DNA from: CAZJLP01 sp964546955
Lineage (GTDB): Bacteria; Verrucomicrobiota; Verrucomicrobiia; Opitutales; Opitutaceae
NCBI GenBank assembly: GCA_964546955.1
Contig: CAZJLP010000044.1
Coordinates: forward strand, 1 to 43,093
Length of the DNA stretch: 43,093 nucleotides
Direction: 5' to 3'
In this document: piece by piece, positions 17,243-25,555 of the stretch
How positions within the stretch are numbered: the stretch's first letter is position 1
Layout of the letters: each line of letters starts with the position of its first letter
The notes under the pieces: generated by a model
What the model saw: only the letters and a program-made list of their open reading frames with translations
Databases searched by the model: none
What the model was told of the DNA's origin: nothing
Program-made: the position numbers and the translations under genes

Positions 17243-18010
17243 ATGAAGTGCTTCCTTCATTCCTTTCTAGTCTTTATCGGTTTATCGGTAGCAGCTTACG
17301 CAGAAACGAAGCTGACCGTTGGAAAACAAACCCTCGCGTCTCCGCTGGAGCCCATGCGGGTCACCGTTCCCTCGGGTGAACGCGTCGAATTGGTTTTTCC
17401 CGCGCTTTCGGGAAATCAGTGGCTGAAGAACGGATTGCCGATCACTGGCGCAATCGGACGTCGCTACGTGATCGAGTCGGCGCAAGTGAGCGACACCGGA
17501 ACGTACCGCGTTTCTTACACCGGTATCCATCCGATTGATTCGCAAGACGTCATTCTGCGCGTCGCAGCCGCTCCTTCCGACGCGGCCGTATCGACGGGCT
17601 CCAACGACGGGAGCTTCCTCACCTTCACCAGCCGAGGAATCGCCGGATGCGGCGCGCAGTCGCTGGTCGCCGGCTTCATCGTAAGCGAAACGGCCGGTAA
17701 TCCTTTCGCCGATCACAAAGTTCTCGTTCGTGCGGTCGGCCCGACGTTGACGGCCTTCGACGTGCGCGGCGCGCTCGGTAAACCGCGTCTCCAAGTGTTC
17801 GATTCGACCGGCCAGCTCTGCCTTCCGAGTCCAGCGGACGCCGAAGCGCTGCAACGTGCGGAACGGGCTTCCGGGGCATTCCCACTAAAAGCGGGAGCGG
17901 GCGATGCCGTGCTCTTATTGAATCTCTCGCCAGGCGTCTATACGGCGCAAGTCAGCGCGGACGACTGCGTCGCAGGCTTGGCCCTGCTCGAAGTCTATAA
18001 GGTGCCTTGA
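17243..18010 (+). CDS. Secreted Ig-like protein with RAVGP-type C-terminal domain
   Basis: The 255-residue protein has a signal peptide (hydrophobic FLVFIGLSVAAYA, cut near residue 20). An Ig-like beta domain follows with QWLKNGLPITGAIG and SDTGTYRVS, the immunoglobulin tyrosine-corner pattern. A second domain runs from SFLTFTSRGIAGCG to the end and contains KVLVRAVGPTLTAFDVRGAL and GVYTAQVSADD. This RAVGP domain is recalled as frequent in large secreted proteins of Verrucomicrobiota; here it occurs in a small protein. Function is unknown, and a cell-surface or matrix role is plausible. It starts 42 bases after ybeY. Confidence 0.7.
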   Translation: MKCFLHSFLVFIGLSVAAYAETKLTVGKQTLASPLEPMRVTVPSGERVELVFPALSGNQWLKNGLPITGAIGRRYVIESAQVSDTGTYRVSYTGIHPIDSQDVILRVAAAPSDAAVSTGSNDGSFLTFTSRGIAGCGAQSLVAGFIVSETAGNPFADHKVLVRAVGPTLTAFDVRGALGKPRLQVFDSTGQLCLPSPADAEALQRAERASGAFPLKAGAGDAVLLLNLSPGVYTAQVSADDCVAGLALLEVYKVP

Positions 18011-18080
18011 GCATAGCAGCAGGGTCGGCAGTGCCGTCGATCTGAGGCAACTCCTCGTTGAGCAGGAAAGTCCGGCCGGT

Positions 18081-18107
18081 AGGACGAAGCGTCTCGCTGC
18101 GCCGTGG
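18081..18107 (+). repeat. Dispersed intergenic repeat, copy A
   Basis: AGGACGAAGCGTCTCGCTGC followed by GCCGTGG matches the 28-base element at 33435 at about 22 of 27 positions with one gap. It lies in the gene-free spacer 18011-18200 before the DUF502 gene. Confidence 0.5.
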
Positions 18108-18200
18108 GCCTCGACTTTGCAGCAGCACGGCCCCCCTTGCCCAGGAACCTAAAGAACCGTATTTCGTTCGACCCGGTTTTCGTGTAGCTCCTATCCGCTC

Positions 18201-18878
18201 ATGATTCAGTCCCCCGCCTCCGCACCGGCTTCCCGCGTAGCGTCCTTTCGAAACGCCTTTATTTCCGGCCTGCTGATGCTGGCGCCGTTGCTCGCGACCT
18301 GGCTCGTTTTCTCATGGGTGATCGAGAATGTGGGAGGAGGAATGCTCCAGGGGCTGGCGCCTTCCTTGCACAAAGCGGAAGCCGGCACGCCCCGCGGCTT
18401 TCTCTTCAATGTTCTCGCGACCCTCATCTTCATCTTCCTGGTAACGGCGATCGGGTACGTTTCCCGGTACGTGTTGGGCAAATACTTTGGCTCCCTCGCG
18501 GAGCGCTTCATCCTCAGCATCCCCGGGGTGAGCGGCGTTTATCTCACGGTAAAGCAGATCGTGGACACCTTCGGAACGCAGAACCGGAATCTGTTCAGCA
18601 AAGTGGTGCTGGTTCAGTTTCCCCGCGCCGGCGTCTACACGATCGGGTTTCTTACCAGCAAAGCTCGCGGGGAACCCCAAGCCAAGGTCGGGACCGACAT
18701 CTGGACGATCTTCGTGCCTACAAGCCCCAACCCGACGAGCGGTTTTCTTCTGCTCATGCCCAAAACCGAAGTGATCGAACTCGAGATGAGCGTGGGCGAC
18801 GGCATGAAGATGATCATTTCAGGCGGCGCGGTACTTCCCGCGATGCCGGCCTCCCCCCTCGCGGGGGCGGCGACCTGA
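18201..18878 (+). CDS. DUF502 family membrane protein
   Basis: The 225-residue protein has two strong transmembrane helices: FISGLLMLAPLLATWLVFSW near residues 20-40, and LFNVLATLIFIFLVTAIGYV near 68-88. A soluble domain follows with the DUF502 landmarks IPGVSGVYLTVKQIVDTF, FPRAGVYTIGFLTS, IFVPTSPNPTSGFLLLMPK and a methionine-rich SVGDGMKMIISGG. The family is widespread in bacteria and plants, and its function is not established. The RecO-like gene follows after 49 bases on the same strand and may be co-transcribed. Confidence 0.92.
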   Translation: MIQSPASAPASRVASFRNAFISGLLMLAPLLATWLVFSWVIENVGGGMLQGLAPSLHKAEAGTPRGFLFNVLATLIFIFLVTAIGYVSRYVLGKYFGSLAERFILSIPGVSGVYLTVKQIVDTFGTQNRNLFSKVVLVQFPRAGVYTIGFLTSKARGEPQAKVGTDIWTIFVPTSPNPTSGFLLLMPKTEVIELEMSVGDGMKMIISGGAVLPAMPASPLAGAAT

Positions 18879-18927
18879 TACCGGCGCGGATTGCCGTCAA
18901 AGCAAGCGCGGTGTAGAAAACCTGCGT

Positions 18928-19545
18928 ATGGCCGGACCCACCCTCACCGCGGACATCGTTGTGCTGCTCAAGCGCCCCGCGGCCGATGCGTTCCAGCTGC
19001 TCTCCCTCTTTTCGGCCGAGCATGGTGTCCTCGCCGCCCTCCAGCGCATTCCCAAAAAATCCGCATCGACCAGCACGGTCCTGGATCTCTTCGACGAAGC
19101 CTCGGTCGTACTCGAAACGGGCAACCAGGGCCAAACCTGGTTCTTCAAGGAAGCGCGGCTCTTGCAGCGCGCCATCGATATTTCCCGCAACTACGAAGCC
19201 CTGCGCCTGGCCTCGGCCTTCACCGCTCTCGTCGCTCGAAACAACGCGCCGGAAGAAAGTCGCGGTTCCGTCCACACTCTCCTGCGGCAATCGCTCGCGG
19301 CGTTTGCGGGGACCTCGCGTCCGGATGTCGTCTACCTCAAAAGTCTTTACCTGTACGTGCGAGACGAAGGATATCCGCTCAAACAGCATTGGTTTCCCAC
19401 CCTACCTGCGTCCGACCGCGTGGCCCTGGCGGAACTGTTGAATCAACCGGTCGCCGCCCAAACCGCGGCCCCGGCGCTCGTCGCCCGCCTCCAACGCCGC
19501 TTGGACGACTACCTTCGGGCTCACACGGAGATCATGACGGAATAG
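18928..19545 (+). CDS. RecO-like DNA repair protein, short and divergent
   Basis: The 205-residue protein begins TADIVVLLKRPAADAFQLL and SLFSAEHGVLAALQR, which fits the N-terminal OB fold of RecO, followed by a helical region. RecO loads RecA onto SSB-covered single-stranded DNA together with RecR. Compared with the usual 230-250 residues it is short, and no zinc-binding Cys-x2-Cys pair is seen. It is followed after 100 bases by the nuclease-helicase gene, which supports a repair role. The assignment rests on the first 50 residues and overall pattern, so it should be read as probable. Confidence 0.6.
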   Translation: MAGPTLTADIVVLLKRPAADAFQLLSLFSAEHGVLAALQRIPKKSASTSTVLDLFDEASVVLETGNQGQTWFFKEARLLQRAIDISRNYEALRLASAFTALVARNNAPEESRGSVHTLLRQSLAAFAGTSRPDVVYLKSLYLYVRDEGYPLKQHWFPTLPASDRVALAELLNQPVAAQTAAPALVARLQRRLDDYLRAHTEIMTE

Positions 19546-19645
19546 AGCGGGAGCGGAGGGAACCCCCAGCGCGGAGAGTCATCTCCCACGTTCACGCGCA
19601 CCGCAGTTGCCTTTTGAGCGCTTCCGAGAATCACTTTTGGTCTTC

Positions 19646-22201
19646 ATGCAATTTTCCCTCGATCAACGCACGGCCAGTCTGAGCGTGGGGGAATTAGCGG
19701 ATTTCAACCTGGGCCCACGCGACGGAGGGGAAGGCGGCGCAGCGGGCATCTGGCGGGCGCAACTCGGGACGCACTGGCACCAGCAGCTTCGCATCCGCGC
19801 GCAGGAGGAACGCGCCGAAACGCGCTTCGAAGTGCCGCTCGTGGGCGGAATTTTTCATCGCGGGTGGACGCTCACGCTTACGGGGCGGATCGATCAACTT
19901 TTCCCTGACGCGGAAAACACCGTGCTGCGCGAGATCAAGACCGTTACTCGCGCGCTTCCCGCCGACGAGTCCGAGTTGCGGGCCGAGTATCCGAGCTATT
20001 TTGCGCAACTTGGAATTTATCTCTCGCTCGTCCGGAGCACCGCGGAGTCCGTCCTTCCCAACACCCCGGCCCGGCTGACAGGTGAACTCGTCTTTGTCGA
20101 AGCTGACAGCGGACTCTCCCAGACGGTGACACTGGTGGCCGGAGACGAGGAAGTGCTCCGGGTCCGGCTCGAAGCGGTCACTGAGTTTCTCGATCTTCGA
20201 TGGCGCGCCAGACAAAGGCTGCGCGCGCTGCGTTTTCATTCGCCGTTCGCCGAGCTGCGGCCCGGACAGGAAAACGTCCAGGTGCAGCTGACCGAGGCAA
20301 TGGCAAAACACCCCGTTGTTTTTTTTGAAGCACCCACCGGATTCGGAAAAACGGGAGCCCTGCTCGAATTTGCCCTCGCCCGACTCAAGCAGGGCGGCTG
20401 CGAACGTGTCATCTACCTCACCAGCAAAGCCACGGGCCAGCTCCAGGTCACCAGCACCGTCGCTTCGATGACGGCCGAAAACGCCGCGAGCTGGCCACCG
20501 GCGGGCGAAGAGTCCAATGGAGTCGCGGTCTGGCACGTCCGCAATAAGCGCGAACACTGCATCAACGCGGTGTTTCAATGCATGCGAGATTGCTGCGCCC
20601 ACCTGAACGACGTGGAACGTCGCTGGCCCCAAAGCGGCTTGTCTCGTTTTTTTCTGTTCGATCGCCAACCGCGCGATCTGGAAACGCTGCGAGCCGCCGG
20701 GCGCGCCGCTTCCATCTGTCCGTACGAGATCACGCGATCCGCGCTGGCCTTCAGCGACGTCTGGATCGGAGACTACAACTACGTCTTTTCACCCGGGACC
20801 CGCGGACTCTTCGGAGATCAACCGGGCTTCGATCCGAAGCAGTCCCTGCTGATCGTGGACGAAGCCCACAATCTCCCCTCTCGCGTCGCCGACGCCTATT
20901 CCCACACGTTCTCCGCGGGCGATGCCGCGGCCGTGAGCGATGCGCTGCACCGTGCCCGCCCTCTTGCCGCGCTGGTGAACGCATGGAACCACTGGGCCAA
21001 CTTCCTCCAGGGTCTGCCCGCCAGCGACAGCCTTCGGCTGGCTGACGAGGACGATGCGCGAGATCTTCTCGAAACACTGTCCAAAACAATCGCCAGTACG
21101 CCGGTCGATCTGACAACGGTCGGCCCCGGGATTGCGGAACTGCTCTGGGAAATTCCCTCCGTCACCAGCATCCTCGCGGAGGCCGATCTTCCCCGTTTGT
21201 GGTGGTGCCCCCGCCCCGGCGTTCTTTCGCTCACGTGCCTGGATGCCGCCAAAGTCATTGGCGCCACTTTGCGGGGCTTCGGCGGTGTGGTGCTGGCTTC
21301 CGCGACGCTGCGGCCAACCGACGCCTTCGCGGGGGCCTGCGGCTTGGATGCGCCTCCCGAAATCTCCCCTCCCCGCCCGGGACCTCGACCCGAGCGGCTG
21401 GGCGGCTTGAACAAACGTCTGACGCGCAAACTGTATTCTTCGCTCACCACAGCGAGTGAGCTGCTGCAAGTGGAGGAAGCCCGCGAAGCCAGCGCGCCCG
21501 CGCTGGTAGAAGCGGCGGCTCCGTGGCGGGACGGCGCGTACGATATCGCAGTCGACCTCCGCGTCGACACCACCTACCAGCAACGAGACCGCCACCATCC
21601 GACCACCGCCGCGACCATCCAGACGTTCCATGCGCGGCTAGCTCAGCTTGAAAGGTCGGGGCTTATGACGCGCGCACTCGCCGTATTCTTTCCCAGCTAC
21701 GCGTACGCCGAGTCGATATTGAAGCTATTGCAGGAAAAAGCGCCGGGCCTCCGCGCCGCTTTGCAGCCCCGCCAGGCAGATCTTCGCGCACAGGCCGCCT
21801 GGATGGAGCAAGCGCTCACGACTTCGGACGCGCTGTTTCTCGTGTTAGGCAGCAGCTTCGCGGAGGGAATCGACGCACTCGGCGGCCGCGTCACTCACGC
21901 GATGGTGATCGGGCCCGCTTTGCCCGAAGTGAACGCCGTGCAGCGCGCCCGTGGGGAAGCCTTGAGCGGCCTTGGACGCGAGGCCGCGTTTCGCCGGGTT
22001 TACCAAGTGCCTGGCATCCAAAAAGTGAACCAGGCCTTGGGGCGCCTGGTCCGCGCCCCGGGACAAACGGCAAGAGTGCTGCTCCACTGCCGACGTTTCG
22101 CGGAGCCAGGGTACGCGTCGCTGCTGGCGGCCGAGTACCAGGAAGGAACCTCGATTGCGGCGCACAGAGACCTGGAGCACTGGCTGACGAGCGCCCGCTA
22201 G
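19646..22201 (+). CDS. PD-(D/E)XK nuclease fused to XPD/DinG-type Fe-S helicase
   Basis: This 851-residue protein joins two DNA-processing modules. Residues 1-180 look like a RecB/Cas4-class nuclease: LGTHWH with His43, GRID with Asp83, REIKT with Glu96 and Lys98, and the Q121-x3-Y125 motif. From residue 200 follows a superfamily 2 helicase with Walker A APTGFGKT at 229-236 and VDEAH at 404-408. Between them are cysteines 305, 312, 316/317 and 358, positioned like the XPD/DinG iron-sulfur cluster, and a motif VI region ALGRLVRAPGQTARV near the C-terminus. It would be a 5'-3' helicase with an attached nuclease for repair or structured DNA. ATG 19646 is chosen over a TTG at 19607. Confidence 0.88.
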   Translation: MQFSLDQRTASLSVGELADFNLGPRDGGEGGAAGIWRAQLGTHWHQQLRIRAQEERAETRFEVPLVGGIFHRGWTLTLTGRIDQLFPDAENTVLREIKTVTRALPADESELRAEYPSYFAQLGIYLSLVRSTAESVLPNTPARLTGELVFVEADSGLSQTVTLVAGDEEVLRVRLEAVTEFLDLRWRARQRLRALRFHSPFAELRPGQENVQVQLTEAMAKHPVVFFEAPTGFGKTGALLEFALARLKQGGCERVIYLTSKATGQLQVTSTVASMTAENAASWPPAGEESNGVAVWHVRNKREHCINAVFQCMRDCCAHLNDVERRWPQSGLSRFFLFDRQPRDLETLRAAGRAASICPYEITRSALAFSDVWIGDYNYVFSPGTRGLFGDQPGFDPKQSLLIVDEAHNLPSRVADAYSHTFSAGDAAAVSDALHRARPLAALVNAWNHWANFLQGLPASDSLRLADEDDARDLLETLSKTIASTPVDLTTVGPGIAELLWEIPSVTSILAEADLPRLWWCPRPGVLSLTCLDAAKVIGATLRGFGGVVLASATLRPTDAFAGACGLDAPPEISPPRPGPRPERLGGLNKRLTRKLYSSLTTASELLQVEEAREASAPALVEAAAPWRDGAYDIAVDLRVDTTYQQRDRHHPTTAATIQTFHARLAQLERSGLMTRALAVFFPSYAYAESILKLLQEKAPGLRAALQPRQADLRAQAAWMEQALTTSDALFLVLGSSFAEGIDALGGRVTHAMVIGPALPEVNAVQRARGEALSGLGREAAFRRVYQVPGIQKVNQALGRLVRAPGQTARVLLHCRRFAEPGYASLLAAEYQEGTSIAAHRDLEHWLTSAR

Positions 22202-22275
22202 AACCGCCTAAATAAAGTCGAGCTGCTGTTCGCGTTCGATGGCACCGGAGGAGCTAAATGAGCGAGCCTGAAAGG

Positions 22276-22303
22276 TACGGCGAGGCCTCTGGCCAAGCCG
22301 TCG
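22276..22303 (+). repeat. Dispersed intergenic repeat, weak copy B
   Basis: TACGGCGAGGCCTCTGGCCA followed by AGCCGTCG shares the GG-CGA start and GCCGTCG end of the 33435 element but diverges in the middle. It lies in the 235-base spacer between the convergent helicase and GH95 genes, where no gene was seen. Confidence 0.3.
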
Positions 22304-22436
22304 GCGGATAGACGTTTTTCGCTGCGACGACGGCGGCACAATTAGCGCTGGGATACGATGTACTCAGAGCATAACTACCGGGAGCGAAGGTTCCACCTCG
22401 CTTACATACAGTACGTAGATCCTGCCTTTGAGCTTC

Positions 22437-24923
22437 TTACTTCCGGACCAACTGAACGGTCTCCCCGGCTTTGGTGGCAATGTCGTACGCGTACTCCGTC
22501 ACATTCCACGGCGGGGCAGAGCCGCCGTCGGCCACCGTCGGCACAAAATAGAGCGGATTCGAGTTTTCGCCTTTGGCCTCAGGGAGGGCGCCGCCAGAAG
22601 CCAATTTCAACGGGACGCGGCTGCGAATCCGGGCATTTCCGCCGATGCGGGAATGAACCGAAGCCGACTTCACCTCGCCCCCTGCCCAATCGATGCCGAC
22701 AAGGAAGTCGCCGCGCGCACGCAAGCCCGCGATAGAGCCCTGCTTCCAGGCATCCGGCAAAGCGGGAAGCAAGTCGATGGCTCCGTCGTGGCTCTGCATC
22801 AGCATTTCGGCAATGCCGGCGGTGCAGCCAAAATTTCCGTCGATTTGGAACGGCGGATGGGCGTCGAAAAGATTCGGGTAAGTCCCGCCGCCTCCCATTT
22901 GGTCGCCTCCGCCTCTCTCGGGCACCGGCCGCAATTGGTCCGTGAGGAGTTTGAACGCCCGATTGCCATCCAGCAGCCGCGCCCAGCAATTCACCTTCCA
23001 ACCCATCGACCAACCGGTCGACACATCGCCGCGGTGCTCCAGCGAAACGCGGGCAGCTTTGAAAAAAGCGGGGGTCCGGCGCGCCGAGATAAGGTTCGAG
23101 GGGTGCAGTCCATAGAGGTGAGAGATGTGGCGGTGTTTGTCCTGCGGATCATCCCAATCCTCAAGCCATTCCTGCAACTGGCCCCAGCTGCCGATCTTCA
23201 TCGGCGCCAAGCGCGCGCGCGTCGCGACAAGGCGATCGCGAAATTCCCGATCGGTTTCCAGGATTTCCGCCACGCGAATTGTATCCGCGAACAATTCCGC
23301 CAGAAGCTGATTGTCCATCGAGACTCCCGCCGCGAGCCGCACACGCCGGTCCGGCACGCGACGATGAGGATTTTCAGGAGAGAGCGACGGGCTTACGATC
23401 AAGTAGCCGTACTTGGGGTCCTCGACCAACGTTTCGAGAAAGAACTGAGCCGCTCCTTTCATCATGGGGTACACCGAACTCAGATAAGTTTTGTCGCCAT
23501 TGAACAGGTAGCGGTAGAAAAGATGCTGACTGAACCAAGCGCCCGCCATCGGCCAGAGGCCGGCGTGAGCTCCGTCCACCGGTCCCGCGATGCGCCACAG
23601 GTCGGTGTTGTGGTGCAGAACCCATCCACCGGCGCCGTATAGGGCGCGGGCCGTCTCCGCACCCGTGACCGAAACCTCGCGCAGCATCTGCACCAGGGGT
23701 TCGTGCAGTTCCGCCAAATCCGTCGTTTCGGCCGGCCAATAATTCATCTCCGTGTTGATATTCACGGTGTACTTGCTGTCCCACGGCGCATCCAGGCGAT
23801 CGCACCACTTTCCCTGCAGCGTGGAGGGCTGGGAACCCGGTTGGGACGAAGCGATGAGGAGGTAACGGCCAAATTGAAAGTAGAGCGCCGCGAGATGGGG
23901 ATCCTTGCCTTCGCCAAACCGGCTGAGCCGCAAATCGGTTGGCCAAGCGGCTGCATCCGTCACTCCCAAGTCGAGCTTCACGCGCCCGAACTGTTTTTGG
24001 TAGCTGGCCGCATGATCCTTGACCAACGCCGCGTAACCTTTTTTCGCGGCCTTCTCCAGATGGGCCAACGCACGCGCCCGAGGATCGGCTGAGATGTCGG
24101 TGTAGTTTACGAAGTTAGTGCCGATCGAAACGAGCAGAACGGCGGACGTGGCGTCGCGGAGGGAAAGCGTTTTTGCTCCCGCCTCCACTTTTCCGTCGTG
24201 ATGGACGATGCGCACCCAACTTTCGAAAACGAGATTTCCCGGGACACCCTCATGATCGGTCGTGCGTCCTTGCATCACAAGCGCCTGCGCCTCATCCGAA
24301 CGGACCGTAAAGCGCTGCGGGCTCGCCCACGACGCGGTGAAACTGAGCTTTTGGGCTCCGCCCTCGGTACCGAGGCGCAGAACAATCACCTGGTCGGGAA
24401 TGGAAGCAAAGACCTCACGGGTGAACTTCGTGTCGTTTACCCGGTAGCTCGTCCGCACGGTCGCGTCCTGCAGATCGAGTTCGCGCCGGTATTCGGACGC
24501 TTTGTCGTGGCCGGGGAAATCGAGCAAAAGGTCGCCCACCGTCTGGAAGGGCATTCCGTTTGAACGGGTTCGACCCGGCAAAACCTTTTCATTGGCGAGC
24601 GCGTGCGCTTCGGCAAATTTCCCTTCGAAGATGAGCCGCCGCACCTCGGGTATGGCCTCCCGCGCGGTGGGAATATTGTTGTGGTGAGGACTGCCCGCCC
24701 AAACCGTGTCCTCATTCAATTGAAGACGCTCCTGCGGCAGACCGCCGAAGGCCATCGCCGCCAATCGTCCGTTGCCGATCGGCAACGCCTCGACCCAGCG
24801 ATCTGCGGGTTTGTCGTACCACAACACCATCGAATCGCTCGACGGCGCGGCCTTTAGACAGGTGGAAAGCGCGAGGGCAAGCAGGGCCCCTGTGCGCACG
24901 AGAGGGACGGGAGACAGTTTCAT
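22437..24923 (-). CDS. Secreted GH95 alpha-1,2-L-fucosidase-type enzyme
   Basis: The 828-residue protein has a signal peptide (hydrophobic TGALLALALSTCLKAA). The GH95 architecture follows: an N-terminal beta domain opening WYDKPADRWVEALPIGNGR and LQLNEDTVWAG, a linker, then an (alpha/alpha)6 barrel. Family catalytic elements are present: NINTEMNYWPAE (the Asn that activates water), PSLSPEN (the acid Glu) and FQIDGNFG (the Asp). GH95 inverting enzymes remove L-fucose, some act on L-galactose. ATG 24923 is chosen because it starts the signal peptide; the frame is open for 117 more codons upstream. It is a second, unrelated fucosidase beside the GH29 one. Confidence 0.94.
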   Translation of the reverse strand: MKLSPVPLVRTGALLALALSTCLKAAPSSDSMVLWYDKPADRWVEALPIGNGRLAAMAFGGLPQERLQLNEDTVWAGSPHHNNIPTAREAIPEVRRLIFEGKFAEAHALANEKVLPGRTRSNGMPFQTVGDLLLDFPGHDKASEYRRELDLQDATVRTSYRVNDTKFTREVFASIPDQVIVLRLGTEGGAQKLSFTASWASPQRFTVRSDEAQALVMQGRTTDHEGVPGNLVFESWVRIVHHDGKVEAGAKTLSLRDATSAVLLVSIGTNFVNYTDISADPRARALAHLEKAAKKGYAALVKDHAASYQKQFGRVKLDLGVTDAAAWPTDLRLSRFGEGKDPHLAALYFQFGRYLLIASSQPGSQPSTLQGKWCDRLDAPWDSKYTVNINTEMNYWPAETTDLAELHEPLVQMLREVSVTGAETARALYGAGGWVLHHNTDLWRIAGPVDGAHAGLWPMAGAWFSQHLFYRYLFNGDKTYLSSVYPMMKGAAQFFLETLVEDPKYGYLIVSPSLSPENPHRRVPDRRVRLAAGVSMDNQLLAELFADTIRVAEILETDREFRDRLVATRARLAPMKIGSWGQLQEWLEDWDDPQDKHRHISHLYGLHPSNLISARRTPAFFKAARVSLEHRGDVSTGWSMGWKVNCWARLLDGNRAFKLLTDQLRPVPERGGGDQMGGGGTYPNLFDAHPPFQIDGNFGCTAGIAEMLMQSHDGAIDLLPALPDAWKQGSIAGLRARGDFLVGIDWAGGEVKSASVHSRIGGNARIRSRVPLKLASGGALPEAKGENSNPLYFVPTVADGGSAPPWNVTEYAYDIATKAGETVQLVRK

Positions 24924-25555
24924 CGGGTAGGAAGAAATCGTTCCGGGTCTGCCGAACGAAGCAAGCGAGCTCATTCCGGCTAAGGGGTGACAAAAGGAGG
25001 ATGAGTATGCGTTTGACCGGGAAACGGTGTAAATTGAGACGCGGGCAGATTCGTCCCTACGCCCGGTCGCCGCGAAAATACGCCGGAATTTCGGCGGCCA
25101 GCAACGAACCGACGAATTCCTGATGGTCCGCCTCGAAGGTTCGCTGTGGTGGCCCCGGAAGAAATCCCCGTATGCGACGGGGAAGTTACTATCAAGGGAA
25201 GAAGTCGCAAAACATCGGCAACGCAAACGCTGCGCAACGACCACAACGTACGCACGGAGGTCGTCTTGCTGCATTTTTTAACAGAAATACGGACGCCATA
25301 CAGCGTGGAAATTTTCAAAATGCCCGATCCGTTTTGACCACCCCTGCGTTTTGCATGTTTGTTTTCTCAAATCCTGCGATACGCCGTTTTGCAAGCCACT
25401 GGTCCACTGTGGTTTGCTCGCGGGGGCCCCCGCTGGCACGCGCGCCGCTAAGCGACAGGGGTTCCTTCCCACGTCCGCCTCGCGCGGCATCCCAACGTTA
25501 ACGCGCCGCACGAGCAACGGCGGGTTGGGCTTTTATCACACCAACGCTTTTTCCT
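24924..25555. other. 632-base divergent region with two tiny overlapping reading frames
   Basis: No conventional gene was seen between the GH95 gene and the glycosyltransferase. The plus strand has a textbook Shine-Dalgarno AAGGAGG at 24994-25000, six bases before an ATG at 25007 that opens a 38-residue basic peptide ending at 25123. Its TGA overlaps the ATG of a 52-residue frame (25123-25281, starting MVRLEGSLWWPRKKSPYATG). Neither resembles a family known to me. Bases 25270-25420 are AT-richer and may hold the promoter of the glycosyltransferase-glf cluster. A perfect 14-base palindrome GCGGGGGCCCCCGC lies at 25420-25433. Confidence 0.4.

Noticed and set aside
18060..18075. GAGCAGGAAAGTCCGG, similar to the P4 signature of RNase P RNA
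   Set aside because: The match is imperfect, the gene-free space is only 190 bases and no partner strand or 3' signature follows before the DUF502 gene.
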